From: Streptomyces tubercidicus
GTDB lineage: Bacteria; Actinomycetota; Actinomycetes; Streptomycetales; Streptomycetaceae
Length of the DNA stretch: 64,000 nucleotides
Direction of reading: 5' to 3'
NCBI RefSeq assembly: GCF_027497495.1
Contig: NZ_CP114205.1
Coordinates: 5,642,001-5,706,000 of the forward strand
In this document: in pieces, positions 33,537 to 41,938 of the stretch
How positions within the stretch are numbered: position 1 is the stretch's first letter
How the letters are laid out: each line of letters starts with the position of its first letter
Notes under the pieces: model-generated
The model's input: the letters and a program-made list of their open reading frames with translations, nothing else
The model's database searches: none
What the model was told of the DNA's origin: nothing
Made by a program: the position numbers and the translations under genes

Positions 33537-33640
33537 GGGGCGAGTAAAGCGGTGCGCGGACGGGGCCGGTAGAGGCCCCGCTCGGACCACCGGCCTGTTT
33601 CCCTCCCTTTACGGCGGCCCCCGACCCGGTAGCCGCACCG

Positions 33641-33711
33641 GGGGCCACGGGCTCTACGGGGCCCACGGGCTCTACGGGGCCCACGGGCTCTACGGGGCCC
33701 ATGGGCTCTAC
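33641..33711. repeat. Four 18-bp tandem repeats at the 3' end of a tetR gene
   Basis: Units of GGGGCCCACGGGCTCTAC begin at 33641 (one base shorter), 33658, 33676 and 33694. The stop codon of the TetR gene (33708-33710 on the minus strand) lies in the last unit; the other units are downstream of it. Confidence 0.87.
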
Positions 33712-34472
33712 GGGGCGCTTGGGCCAGCCCCCGGGCCCCCGTCCGGCCCCTTGCCCGGCTCCCCATCCAACTCCTCGCCCGGCTCCCCGCCCCGCGCCTC
33801 CCCAGCCCCCTCGGCCGGCTCCTCCCCAAGCCCGTCACTCCGCCCCTCCCCGCACCCGAGCAGCGCCAGGAAGTCCCGGAAGGCCGCGGGCATCTCCACC
33901 TCTTCCGGGTCCAGCAGCCACTGCAACTGGAGCCCGTCCAGTACGGCGGCCAGCAGCGGTGCCGCACGCTCCGGGGTCAGACCGCCGGGCAGGGTGTCGC
34001 CGCATTCGGCCCGCAGTACCTCGGCCATCCCGGCGCGGACGGCGCGGAAGCGGGATTCGAAGAAGGCGCGGGCGGGGTGGTCCTCGGTGACGCTGTCGGC
34101 GGCCAGGACCGTGTAGGTCCGGACGACGCCGGGGCGGGTGGCGTTGTAGTCGACGAGCTGGGCGAGGGTGTCGGTGCGCCGGGTGCCGGCCGCCGCGGCG
34201 GCCGAGGCCAGATCCCAGCGGTCGCGTGTCTCCAGCACCCCCACCAGCAGCAGGTCCTTGGTCGGGAAGTGGTGCAGCAGGCCCTGCTGGGTCAGTCCGG
34301 CGCGTTCGGCGACGGCGGCGAGCGAGGTACGGCGGTAGCCGCGCTCGGCGATCAGCTCCATGGCGGCCTCCAGGATGGCCGCGCGCCGCTCCGCGCGCTG
34401 CGCCTCGCGCCCGCGGCCGGTCCGCCGCGCGCCCGGTCCGCCGCTGGATCCGTGCTGGTCTCGTGCAGTCAC
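33708..34472 (-). CDS. TetR/AcrR-family regulator, likely repressor of the GH3 gene
   Basis: A 254-residue regulator. The HTH is RRAAILEAAMELIAERGYRRTSLAAVAERAGLTQQGLLHHFPTKDLLL (about residues 25-72, core LTQQGLLHHFPTKD). The ligand domain follows with LQWLLDPEEVEMPAAFRDFL, a pattern of TetR_C. The last 45 residues are a disordered Gly/Glu/Pro tail ending in the 18-bp repeat array. The start is taken as GTG at 34470-34472 (VTARDQHG); a GTG at 34533-34535 would reach into the operator. It is divergent from the beta-glucosidase gene with an 18-bp palindrome between, so it probably responds to a glycoside or sugar. Confidence 0.85.
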   Translation of the reverse strand: MTARDQHGSSGGPGARRTGRGREAQRAERRAAILEAAMELIAERGYRRTSLAAVAERAGLTQQGLLHHFPTKDLLLVGVLETRDRWDLASAAAAAGTRRTDTLAQLVDYNATRPGVVRTYTVLAADSVTEDHPARAFFESRFRAVRAGMAEVLRAECGDTLPGGLTPERAAPLLAAVLDGLQLQWLLDPEEVEMPAAFRDFLALLGCGEGRSDGLGEEPAEGAGEARGGEPGEELDGEPGKGPDGGPGAGPSAP

Positions 34473-34533
34473 CGGCCGAGCGTAACCCTCCCGTGGAGAT
34501 CCCGTACGACTGATGTATCGGAAAAGTAACGGC

Positions 34534-34551
34534 ACCTACCAGCTGGCAGGT
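34534..34551. promoter_or_regulatory. Operator-like palindrome between tetR and the GH3 gene
   Basis: ACCTACCAGCTGGCAGGT is an 18-bp palindrome with one mismatched pair, centred in the 142-bp divergent intergenic region. Size and position are typical of a TetR operator. Confidence 0.65.
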
Positions 34552-34614
34552 GGACCGGTAAGAAGTGGGGGACAGGGGGTCCGCACGTCCGCACAGGGAA
34601 CACCGGAGAACAGC

Positions 34615-37140
34615 ATGACTGACCACCATCCTCACGGCCCCACCGCCGAAGCCGCCCACCATCATGCCCGGGGCCGCGCGCAGCAGCATGCCGCGGCCGT
34701 CGAGCGGGCCCTCGCCGCGCTCGACCTCGACACCAAGGCCCGGCTGCTGTCCGGCCAGGACATGTGGACGCTGCCGTCCGTGCCCGCGATCGGGCTCCGG
34801 TCGCTGGTGATGTCGGACGGCCCGGTCGGCGTGCGGGGGCAGGAGTGGAACGCCGGGGACCCCTCGGTCGCGCTGCCCAGTCCCACGGCGCTGGCCGCCA
34901 CCTGGGACCCCGAGCTGGCCCGCCGGACCGGTCACCTCCTCGCCCAGGAAGCCCGCCGCAAGGGGGTGCACGTCCTGCTGGCGCCGACCGTCAATCTGCA
35001 CCGCTCGCCGCTGGGCGGCCGGCATTTCGAGTGCTATGCGGAAGACCCGCTGCTCACCGGCGTGATCGGCGCCGGATACGTCCGCGGGGTGCAGGAGGGC
35101 GGCGTCGGTACGACCGTCAAGCACTTCGTGGGCAACGACGCCGAGACCGACCGGCTCACCGTCGACAACCGCATCGCCCCCCGCCCGCTGCGTGAGCTCT
35201 ATCTCGCGCCCTTCGAGTACATCGTCGAAAACGCCCGCCCTTGGGGGGTGATGACCGCCTACAACCAGGTCAACGGCTCGACCATGACCGAACACCGCGC
35301 GCTGGTCCAGGACGTGCTCCGCGGCGAATGGGGCTTCGACGGCTGCAATGTCTCCGACTGGATGGCCGCCCGCGACACCGTGCGCGCCCTGCGCGGCGGC
35401 CTGGACGTGGCGATGCCGGGGCCCCGTACGGTCTACGGCGCGCCGCTCGCCGAGGCCGTCCGCCGGGGTGAGGTGGCCGAGTCGGAGGTGGACGACGCGG
35501 TGCGCCGGGTGCTGCTGCTCGCCGCCCGCACGGGCTGTCTGGACGGGGTGCCGGCCGCGGTCGACCCGGACGGTGTCCCACAGGGGATCGACGGCCGGGC
35601 GGTGGCCCGTGAGGTCGCCCGGCGGGCGTGTGTCCTGCTGCGCAACGAGCCGGTGGGCGGTGGGCGGCGGGCGCTGCCGCTCGATGCCGGGGCAGTCCGC
35701 AGGGTCGCCGTCATCGGGGCCGCCGCGCGTGAGGCCCGGGTGCTCGGCGGCGGGTCCGCGACCGTCTTTCCCGACGCGGTCGTCTCCCCGCTGGAGAGGC
35801 TGCGCGCCGCACTGCCCGACGATGTCGAGATCACCTTCGCGGCCGGCGCCGAGCCGTACTCCGGCGTCCCGCTCGCCCGCGAGGGCTTCACCCTGCGCAC
35901 CCGCTACCTGGCCGCGGACGGCCGACTGCTCGCCGAGACCGCCCAACAGGACGGCAGGGTGCGGGTGATGGGCCGCTTCCCCGACGGCGTCACCCGGCAG
36001 AACCTGAGCGCCGTCGAACTGACCGGCAGCTTCACCCCGCAGCACACCGGCCGGCACACCCTCAGCGTCTCCGGCACCGGTGAGCTGCGGCTGACCGTCG
36101 GCGGCGAGGCGCTCTTCGACGGCCGCTGCGCACCCGGGGGCGCCGACCTCTTCGAGGCGTTCCTGAACCCCGCCGAACGGCAGGTGACAGCCCAGCTGAC
36201 GGCGGGCGAGCGCGTCGATCTCACCCTGCGGTTCGTGCCGGACGGCGCGGGCTCCGGGGAGGCGCCGGCCGCGCTGCACTTCCGCCTCGGCCACCGGGCG
36301 CCGCAGGCCGATGCGGAGGCGGAGATCAGCGCGGCGGTCCGCGCCGCGGCCGAGGCGGAGGTGGCCATCGTCGTCGTCGCCACCACCGAGGAGACCGAGT
36401 CCGAGGGCTTTGACCGCGGCGATCTGCGGCTGCCGGGCCGCCAGGACGAGCTGGTCCGCCGGGTCGCCGCCGCCAACCCGCACACCGTCGTCGTGGTCAA
36501 CTCCGGCTCCCCGGTGGAGCTTCCGTGGCGCGAGCAGGTCCCCGCCGTACTGCTGAGCTGGTTCCCCGGCCAGGAGGCCGGGGCGGCGCTGGCGGACATC
36601 CTGCTCGGCGCCCATGAGCCGGGCGGCCGGCTGCCGACCACCTGGCCGTCCCGCCTCGACGACGCCCCGGTCACCACCGTCACCCCGGTCGACGGCCAAC
36701 TCGGCTACTCCGAGGGCATGTTCATCGGCTACCGCGGCTGGCAGCGGTCCGCCGCCGCACCCGCCTACCCCTTCGGGCACGGCCTCGGCTACACCGACTG
36801 GGAGTACGAGTCGCTGGACACCACCCCGGACTCGGTACGGGTCCGCATCCGCAACGCGGGCGACCGGACCGGCCGCGAGGTCGTCCAGATCTATCTGGCG
36901 CCCACCGCGGACGCCGCCCCGGACGCCCCGGAGCGCCCGGCGCGCTGGCTGGCCGGTTTCGCCGTCGTCGAGGCTGGCCCCGGTGAGAGCGCCGAGGCCG
37001 AAATCCCGCTGCCGGACCGTGCGTTCGCGGTCTGGGACGCGGAGGACCGCGGCTGGCAGCGGGTCAAGGGCGTCTACCTGGTGGAGGCGGCGCACAGCGT
37101 CGACGACCGCAGGCTGACGGCGGAGGTCACCGTCGGCTGA
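34615..37140 (+). CDS. GH3 beta-glucosidase with PA14 and Fn3-like domains
   Basis: An 841-residue cytoplasmic glycoside hydrolase; no signal peptide is visible, and the N-terminus is His-rich. The GH3 N-terminal barrel contains KHFVGNDAETDRLTVDNR and the nucleophile Asp248 in NVSDWMAARD. The GH3 C-terminal domain is split by a PA14-like insertion (FTLRTRYLAADG to FTPQHTGRHTLSVSGTGELRL, about residues 420-560), an arrangement seen in many bacterial beta-glucosidases. A fibronectin-III-like domain closes the protein (VRVRIRNAGDRTGREVVQIYL). The ATG at 34615 has GGAGA 7 nt upstream. It cleaves terminal beta-linked glucose from imported oligosaccharides or glycosides and is probably controlled by the divergent TetR. 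Confidence 0.92.
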   Translation: MTDHHPHGPTAEAAHHHARGRAQQHAAAVERALAALDLDTKARLLSGQDMWTLPSVPAIGLRSLVMSDGPVGVRGQEWNAGDPSVALPSPTALAATWDPELARRTGHLLAQEARRKGVHVLLAPTVNLHRSPLGGRHFECYAEDPLLTGVIGAGYVRGVQEGGVGTTVKHFVGNDAETDRLTVDNRIAPRPLRELYLAPFEYIVENARPWGVMTAYNQVNGSTMTEHRALVQDVLRGEWGFDGCNVSDWMAARDTVRALRGGLDVAMPGPRTVYGAPLAEAVRRGEVAESEVDDAVRRVLLLAARTGCLDGVPAAVDPDGVPQGIDGRAVAREVARRACVLLRNEPVGGGRRALPLDAGAVRRVAVIGAAAREARVLGGGSATVFPDAVVSPLERLRAALPDDVEITFAAGAEPYSGVPLAREGFTLRTRYLAADGRLLAETAQQDGRVRVMGRFPDGVTRQNLSAVELTGSFTPQHTGRHTLSVSGTGELRLTVGGEALFDGRCAPGGADLFEAFLNPAERQVTAQLTAGERVDLTLRFVPDGAGSGEAPAALHFRLGHRAPQADAEAEISAAVRAAAEAEVAIVVVATTEETESEGFDRGDLRLPGRQDELVRRVAAANPHTVVVVNSGSPVELPWREQVPAVLLSWFPGQEAGAALADILLGAHEPGGRLPTTWPSRLDDAPVTTVTPVDGQLGYSEGMFIGYRGWQRSAAAPAYPFGHGLGYTDWEYESLDTTPDSVRVRIRNAGDRTGREVVQIYLAPTADAAPDAPERPARWLAGFAVVEAGPGESAEAEIPLPDRAFAVWDAEDRGWQRVKGVYLVEAAHSVDDRRLTAEVTVG

Positions 37141-37150
37141 CCGGGCCGGG

Positions 37151-37184
37151 GGCGGGGGCGCTCCTCCCCAGGGGCGCCCCCGCC
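37151..37184. terminator. Terminator between convergent GH3 and DUF4097 genes
   Basis: GGCGGGGGCGC (37151-37161) and GCGCCCCCGCC (37174-37184) are perfect 11-bp arms with a 12-nt loop, lying between the two stop codons. Confidence 0.72.
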
Positions 37185-37199
37185 GGTCCCCGCGGCCCC

Positions 37200-37898
37200 T
37201 CATGAGGGCATCACCGACACATCACCGCCGCTCGTCCGTGCCGTGACCTTGTGCGCGGAGCTCTTGTCCGTCGGGACGGAGACCTTGCTGCTGCCGCCGC
37301 TCGTCGTGGCGTCCACGGCGTAGGAGCCCTTCGGCAGACGGATGGTGACATCGCCGCCGCTGGTACGGCCCGACACCTCGTCGGGCGCCGAGGACAGCGC
37401 GAGATCCACATCGCCGCCGCTGGTCCGCGCCTTCGCCCTGCGGGCCGTGGAGTCCTCGACGGTGATATCGCCGCCGCTGGTCTCCGCGGCGATCCCGCCC
37501 GTGGCGCCGCGGACGGTGATGTCCCCGCCGCTGGTCCGCAGATCGACCGAGGCATCGCGCGGCAGCAGCACCCGGTAGGCGACCGAGCACCGGCGCCCCA
37601 TACCGCAGTCCTCGGCCTTCAGCGTCAGCCGGCCGCCCTTGACCTCGTGTGCGGGGCTGGGCTTCCGGTCGTTGTAGACATACTTCTCCGTCACCTTGAC
37701 CGAGCCGCCGGCGCCGACCGGGACGACCTCTATGTCTCCGCCGTGCGTGGTCGCCGACAGCGCGCTGACCTTCCCGTGCACGGTGTACGTACGCTCCGCC
37801 TTCTTGTCCGGGCCGAACCCGGTCAAGGAGCAGCCGGTCATCAGCACGCTCAACGCGGCGCAGGACAGCACGAGATGAGAGGTACGCAGGCGGGCCAT
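37200..37898 (-). CDS. DUF4097-type beta-repeat lipoprotein
   Basis: A 232-residue lipoprotein with signal MARLRTSHLVLSCAALSVLMTGC; lipobox LMTGC puts the lipid on Cys23. The body is a run of short beta strands: THGGDIEVVPV early, then six copies of TSGGD(I/V) or TSGGSS at spacing of about 18-20 residues, the hallmark of the DUF4097/DUF4098 putative adhesin fold (right-handed beta-solenoid). AGGAGA lies about 10 nt before the ATG at 37896-37898. Related proteins often occur with anti-sigma or PspC-like factors, but none is adjacent. The function is unknown. Confidence 0.86.
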   Translation of the reverse strand: MARLRTSHLVLSCAALSVLMTGCSLTGFGPDKKAERTYTVHGKVSALSATTHGGDIEVVPVGAGGSVKVTEKYVYNDRKPSPAHEVKGGRLTLKAEDCGMGRRCSVAYRVLLPRDASVDLRTSGGDITVRGATGGIAAETSGGDITVEDSTARRAKARTSGGDVDLALSSAPDEVSGRTSGGDVTIRLPKGSYAVDATTSGGSSKVSVPTDKSSAHKVTARTSGGDVSVMPS

Positions 37899-38027
37899 GG
37901 CGAGAGGTCTCCTGAGGGCAGGCGGTGAACGGATACGGAACGGACCGGACAACCGATCACTGACATCGTTCCGCCCAGCCCCCACTCGCGTCGTCGCCGC
38001 ACAGGATGACCTTGCGTCGCCGTGCCC

Positions 38028-39074
38028 TTAGGGGAACCCCGCAGCCCGCTGCCGCACCGAAAAGCCGTACACCGTCTCCGAACGATAGGTCTCCCCGGGC
38101 CGCAGCACCGCGCTGGGGAAGTCCGGGCGGTTCGGGGAATCCGGGAAGTGCTGAGTTTCCAGGGCCAGTCCGGCCGCCGGACCGTAGGGGACGCCCGAGG
38201 TGCCGGTCAGGGTGCCGTCGAGATGGCCCGCGGTGTAGAGCTGCAGACCGGGCTCGGTGGTGGCCAGCGCCAGCGCGCGGCCGGAGCCCGGGTCGTACAA
38301 CTCGGCGACCGTGCGCGGCGCGTGGCACACCCCGCCGTCCAGCACGAAGTTGTGGTCGAAGGCACCGCCCACCTCGCGCGCCGTCCGGAAGTCGAAGCGG
38401 GTACCGGCGACCTCGGCGGGTGCGCCGGGCAGCGGAATGCCGCCGTCATCGCACGGGGTGTACCGGGACGCCGCCAGCCGCAGCTCGTGCCCGGCGGCGC
38501 TGCCGCTGCCGTCCCCGCCCAGATTGAGGTAGGTGTGGTTGGTGAGGTTGACGACGGTCGGGGCGTCGGTCCGCGCACAGGAGACGATGCGCAGCGCGCC
38601 GCCGGGGGAGAGGGTGTACGTCACGCGCACCTCCAGGGCGCCCGGGAAACCCTCCTCGCCGTCCGGGCTGACCCGGTGCAGCTGCACTCCGCCGTCGACC
38701 TGCCGGGCGTCCCACACCACCCGGGAGAAGTTCCGCGGCCCGCCGTGCAGGCTGTGGGGCCCGTCGTTCGGCGTCAGCGTCCAGGTCCTGCCGTCGAGCC
38801 GGAAGGCGGCCCCGGCGATCCGGTTCGCATAGCGCCCGACCAGCGCACCGAAGTGCGACCCGCCGTGCGCGACATAGGAGCCGAGGTCGTCGAAGCCCAG
38901 CGCCAGCTGCCCCCGCACCCCGTCCCGGTCCGGGGCCTCCACCGTCTGGATGATTCCGCCGTAGGTCAGGATCCGGACCCGCACCCCGCCGGCCCCCGAC
39001 TCCAGGGTCCAGCGGTCGACCCGCGTACCGTCGTCCAGTGCGCCGAAGGCTTCCCTGCTGACCTGCGTCGTCAT
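38028..39074 (-). CDS. galM: Aldose 1-epimerase (galactose mutarotase)
   Basis: A 348-residue enzyme interconverting alpha and beta anomers of aldoses. GalM signatures in order: TYGGIIQTVEAPDRDG, GSHFGALVGRYANRI, PNDGPHSLHGG (catalytic His region), VNLTNHTYLNLGG (second His), and ETQHFPDSPNRPDFPS near the C-terminus, which holds the catalytic Glu region. The length is standard. There is no signal peptide. It is not in an operon with other sugar genes, though a GH3 glucosidase lies 1 kb away. A TAGGGT -10-like hexamer sits 7 nt before the ATG, so a leaderless mRNA is possible. Confidence 0.93.
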   Translation of the reverse strand: MTTQVSREAFGALDDGTRVDRWTLESGAGGVRVRILTYGGIIQTVEAPDRDGVRGQLALGFDDLGSYVAHGGSHFGALVGRYANRIAGAAFRLDGRTWTLTPNDGPHSLHGGPRNFSRVVWDARQVDGGVQLHRVSPDGEEGFPGALEVRVTYTLSPGGALRIVSCARTDAPTVVNLTNHTYLNLGGDGSGSAAGHELRLAASRYTPCDDGGIPLPGAPAEVAGTRFDFRTAREVGGAFDHNFVLDGGVCHAPRTVAELYDPGSGRALALATTEPGLQLYTAGHLDGTLTGTSGVPYGPAAGLALETQHFPDSPNRPDFPSAVLRPGETYRSETVYGFSVRQRAAGFP

Positions 39075-39125
39075 GGCAGCGACCCTATGCCCGCCCGGCC
39101 ACCGCGCGGCGCCCGGGGAGCGCGT

Positions 39126-40034
39126 TCAGGCGCTGCGGCCGGGCCGGGTGATCGCCCGGAACGCCAGCTCCGCCAGCTCCTTCTGGCCGCCGGTGCCGGG
39201 GTGGAACCAGTCCCACGTGCTCAACTGCCGCCCCGTGAAGCGGTAGTCGAAGACCGACTTGTCGAACCGGCACAGCGGGTCCGCGCCGCACACCTCCGCC
39301 AGCGCCGTGTTGTACGCCATCACCCGGCCCCGGACCTCCGTGCGCCGGTCCTGCGCCGCCTTGGTCAGATCGTCCGGATCGCGCAGCATGGACCCGCAGA
39401 TGCCCAGCTTCCACACCTGCTTGCCGAGCGGGTTCTTACGCCCCTCCGACCACAGCCGCAGCAGATCGGGCACCGCCGCGACATACACCTGGGTGCGCGG
39501 CAGGGCGCGCCGCAGATACTTCAGGGACCGCGCGAAGTCGGCGCGGAAGGCGGCCGTCGGCGTCATCGAGCGCGCGTCGCGCCGGCAGGCGTCGTTGGCG
39601 CCCATCAGGACCGTGACCAGTTCGGGCCTCCGGTCGGCGGCCGCGGTGACCTGGTCCGGCAGGTCCCGCATCAGCGCACCGGTCCTGGCGAGGTTCCAGC
39701 TGTGGGTGGCGGGGTGTTTGACCAGCCGTCGGGCGAGACTGTCGACCTTGGGGTCGGTGCCGGTGGCCCAGGAGACCTGCGGGCAGTCGGAGAGGACCGT
39801 ACAGGCGTCGAAGCCGACGGTGATGGAGTCGCCGAGGGCCGCGACCGAGTGGGGGTCGGTGCGCCAGACGGGCGCGTTCGGGGCTTTGCGCTTGCCCGCG
39901 CCGCCGGACTGCGAAGCGGAGCCACTACAGGCGGTGAGGGCGATCACCAGTGCGGAACCGAGGGCGACGGTGCGTGAGGAGCGGAGGGCGAAGCGGCGGC
40001 GCCGGGCACGAAAGGGCCGATGGATCCGCGTCAT
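39126..40034 (-). CDS. SGNH/GDSL-family hydrolase lipoprotein
   Basis: A 302-residue exported esterase/lipase-like enzyme. A long Arg-rich n-region (RIHRPFRARRRRFALRSSR) precedes the hydrophobic core and lipobox LTAC (Cys near 36), so Tat export is conceivable. SGNH blocks: AALGDSITVGFDAC (block I Ser), NLARTGALMRDL (Gly block), VLMGANDACRRD (Asn block) and WDWFHPGTGGQKEL (Asp-His block V). The substrate is unknown; such proteins act on acyl or acetyl esters of lipids or polysaccharides. GGAGGGG lies 7 nt before the ATG at 40032-40034. Confidence 0.9.
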   Translation of the reverse strand: MTRIHRPFRARRRRFALRSSRTVALGSALVIALTACSGSASQSGGAGKRKAPNAPVWRTDPHSVAALGDSITVGFDACTVLSDCPQVSWATGTDPKVDSLARRLVKHPATHSWNLARTGALMRDLPDQVTAAADRRPELVTVLMGANDACRRDARSMTPTAAFRADFARSLKYLRRALPRTQVYVAAVPDLLRLWSEGRKNPLGKQVWKLGICGSMLRDPDDLTKAAQDRRTEVRGRVMAYNTALAEVCGADPLCRFDKSVFDYRFTGRQLSTWDWFHPGTGGQKELAELAFRAITRPGRSA

Positions 40035-40355
40035 CCCCTGTCCCCTCCGGCGTGCGAGTGATATCTCTTCGGGTACCGACGGTACGTCACCCCTCGACCG
40101 GCACCGCGCGATAGCTTTGCCCCGTGCTTGCCGGGCGGTAACCCGAAGTGGCAGGTGCAGTCGGCAGAGACAAATTACATCACGTCATTACCTGTCGCTT
40201 TTGCGGCAAATTCCGCCCAATGGTGTTTACTGTAGGTCACCAGCATGCTGGTGCCGAAGTGACCACTGGGGCAGAATGACCACTGTCCCGGCCGCGACCG
40301 GAACGGGCACGAGGCCGCTGGGGAAGGCGAACCTCGAACCGCACGGGAGGTCCCG
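40035..40355. promoter_or_regulatory. Divergent intergenic region with a 16-bp perfect palindrome
   Basis: This 321-bp gap holds no gene. CACCAGCATGCTGGTG (40238-40253) is a perfect palindrome about 100 bp before the DUF3145 start. TACTGT at 40228-40233 just before it could be a -10 element, but no well-spaced -35 is seen. Confidence 0.5.
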
Positions 40356-40850
40356 GTGACGACACGTGGAGTTCTGTACGTCCACTCCGCTCCGCGCGCG
40401 CTGTGCCCGCATGTCGAATGGGCCGTCGCGGGCGTCCTCGGTGTGCGCGTCAACCTCGACTGGATCCGCCAGCCGGCGTCCCCGGGCACATGGAGAGCCG
40501 AGTTCTCCTGGCAGGGCGAGGCCGGTACGGCCTCCAAGCTGGCCTCCGCGCTGCGCGGCTGGCATCTGCTGCGCTTCGAGGTGACCGCGGAACCCTGCTC
40601 CACCGCCGAGGGCGAGCGCTACAGCTCCACCCCCGATCTGGGGATCTTTCACGCCGTCACGGGCCTGCACGGCGACATCCTCATCCCCGAGGACCGGCTG
40701 CGCGCCGCGGTCGCCCGCTCGGCAGGCGGCGAGACCGAGCTGGCCGACGAGGTCGCCAAGCTCCTCGGCAAACCCTGGGACGACGAACTGGAGCCCTTCC
40801 GCTACGCGGGCGAGGGCGCCCCGGTCCGCTGGCTCCACCAGGTCGTCTAG
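40356..40850 (+). CDS. DUF3145 conserved actinobacterial protein
   Basis: A 164-residue cytoplasmic protein of the DUF3145 family, recognised from MTTRGVLYVHSAPRALCPHVEWA at the start and GVRVNLDWIRQPASPGTWRAEFSW and LGIFHAVTGLHGDILIPEDRL later. The family is conserved in actinobacteria, often close to fatty acid synthase genes as here, but I know of no demonstrated function. The start is GTG at 40356 with GGGAGG about 6 nt upstream. No metal-binding or catalytic motif can be read; the fold appears mixed alpha/beta. Confidence 0.86.
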   Translation: MTTRGVLYVHSAPRALCPHVEWAVAGVLGVRVNLDWIRQPASPGTWRAEFSWQGEAGTASKLASALRGWHLLRFEVTAEPCSTAEGERYSSTPDLGIFHAVTGLHGDILIPEDRLRAAVARSAGGETELADEVAKLLGKPWDDELEPFRYAGEGAPVRWLHQVV

Positions 40851-40901
40851 GGAAAGCCCCCCCCAGGCACCGGCACGCGCCGCCCCGACACGCGGCGACC
40901 G

Positions 40902-40932
40902 TTGCCTTCGAGCCCGCTCGACGTCTTAGCGT
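40902..40932 (+). promoter_or_regulatory. MerR-like long-spacer promoter for a leaderless mRNA
   Basis: TTGCCT (40902-40907), a 19-bp spacer and TAGCGT (40927-40932). The spacer holds the dyad TCGAG-cccg-CTCGA. The same hexamers and spacing occur before the merR gene (48561-48591), and both share CTCGA(C/A)GTCT. The ATG at 40939 lies 7 nt after the -10, with no ribosome site. Confidence 0.5.
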
Positions 40933-40938
40933 GCCGTC

Positions 40939-41829
40939 ATGGCCGACAACACGTCTTCCGACACTCTTTCCGTAGCGGTGCTCGGCACCGGAATCATGGG
41001 CGCGGCGATGGCCCGCAACCTCGCGCGCGCCGGTCTGGACGTCCGCGCCTGGAACCGGACGCGCGCCAGGGCCGAGCCGCTGGCTGCCGACGGCGTCCGG
41101 GTCACCGGCAGTCCCGCCGAGGCGGTGGACGGCGCCCAGGTGGTGCTCACGATGCTGCTCGACGGGGCGGCCGTCCTCGACGCGCTGCGACAGGCCGCCG
41201 ACGCGCTGACACCCGGCACCCTGTGGCTCCAGATGAGCACGGTCGGGACCGAGGGGCTCGCCCCGCTCGCCCGGTTCGCCGACGAGCACCGTCTGCGGTT
41301 CGTGGACGCCCCCGTACTGGGCACCAAGGCGCCCGCGGAGAAGGGCGAGTTGACAGTCCTGGCGGCCGGCCCACAGGACGTACGGGAGCGCGCCGGGCGG
41401 GTCTTCGACAGCGTCGGGAGCGCCACCCGGTGGGTCGGCGAGGACGGTGCGAGCGGGGCCGCCAGCCGCCTCAAGCTCGTCATCAACAGCTGGGTGCTGA
41501 CGGTCATCAACGGCACCGGCGAGGCGCTCGCACTCGCCGAGGGGCTCGGCGTGGACCCGCGCGACTTCCTCGCCGCGGTCGCCGGTGGCTCCCTTGATCT
41601 GCCCTACCTCCGGCTGAAATCAGAGCTGATCCTGGCCGACAACTACCCTGCGAGCTTCACGGTGTCCGCGGCCCGCAAGGATGCCCGGCTCATCACGGAA
41701 GCCGCCCAGGGGGCCGGGGTACGGATGGATCTGGTGGCGGCCGACGCGGAGCGTTTCCGCCGGGCCGAGGAACAGGGCCATGGCCAAAAGGACGCCACGG
41801 CGGCGTACTTCGCGAGCTTCGACGCCTGA
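40939..41829 (+). CDS. Beta-hydroxyacid dehydrogenase (3-hydroxyisobutyrate dehydrogenase-like)
   Basis: A 296-residue NAD(P)-dependent oxidoreductase of the 6-phosphogluconate/3-hydroxyisobutyrate dehydrogenase family. The dinucleotide motif VLGTGIMGAAMARNL is at residues 14-28 and NRTRARA follows strand 2, suggesting NADPH. The substrate motif usually DAPVSGG reads DAPVLGTKAPAEKGEL, and the catalytic Lys is in AASRLKLVINSWVL, as in imine-reductase or glyoxylate-reductase-like members. It probably reduces or oxidises a small hydroxyacid or imine; the exact substrate is not readable. No ribosome site precedes the ATG; a leaderless promoter is predicted. Confidence 0.87.
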   Translation: MADNTSSDTLSVAVLGTGIMGAAMARNLARAGLDVRAWNRTRARAEPLAADGVRVTGSPAEAVDGAQVVLTMLLDGAAVLDALRQAADALTPGTLWLQMSTVGTEGLAPLARFADEHRLRFVDAPVLGTKAPAEKGELTVLAAGPQDVRERAGRVFDSVGSATRWVGEDGASGAASRLKLVINSWVLTVINGTGEALALAEGLGVDPRDFLAAVAGGSLDLPYLRLKSELILADNYPASFTVSAARKDARLITEAAQGAGVRMDLVAADAERFRRAEEQGHGQKDATAAYFASFDA

Positions 41830-41882
41830 GACAAGCCACGACGGGCCACGACAGCCACGATCGCGGCAGGCCACGACACGCC

Positions 41883-41919
41883 GAGGGCCCGCCCGGTGGG
41901 TGTCACCGGGCGGGCCCTC
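41883..41919. terminator. Strong bidirectional terminator between the dehydrogenase and fabF
   Basis: GAGGGCCCGCCCGGT (41883-41897) and ACCGGGCGGGCCCTC (41905-41919) form perfect 15-bp arms with a 7-nt loop between convergent stops. Confidence 0.8.
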
Positions 41920-41938
41920 AGGGTGTGCTGAGCGTGCC

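Noticed and set aside
30721..33702. A 993-codon frame joining the fusion protein to sequence upstream
   Set aside because: The part above 32151 is a shadow of the secreted peptidase gene in another frame. The nitrilase domain begins cleanly at MIIAAAQF.
33641..33711. Possible CRISPR array
   Set aside because: The 18-bp units are directly adjacent with no spacers, and no cas gene is present anywhere in the window.
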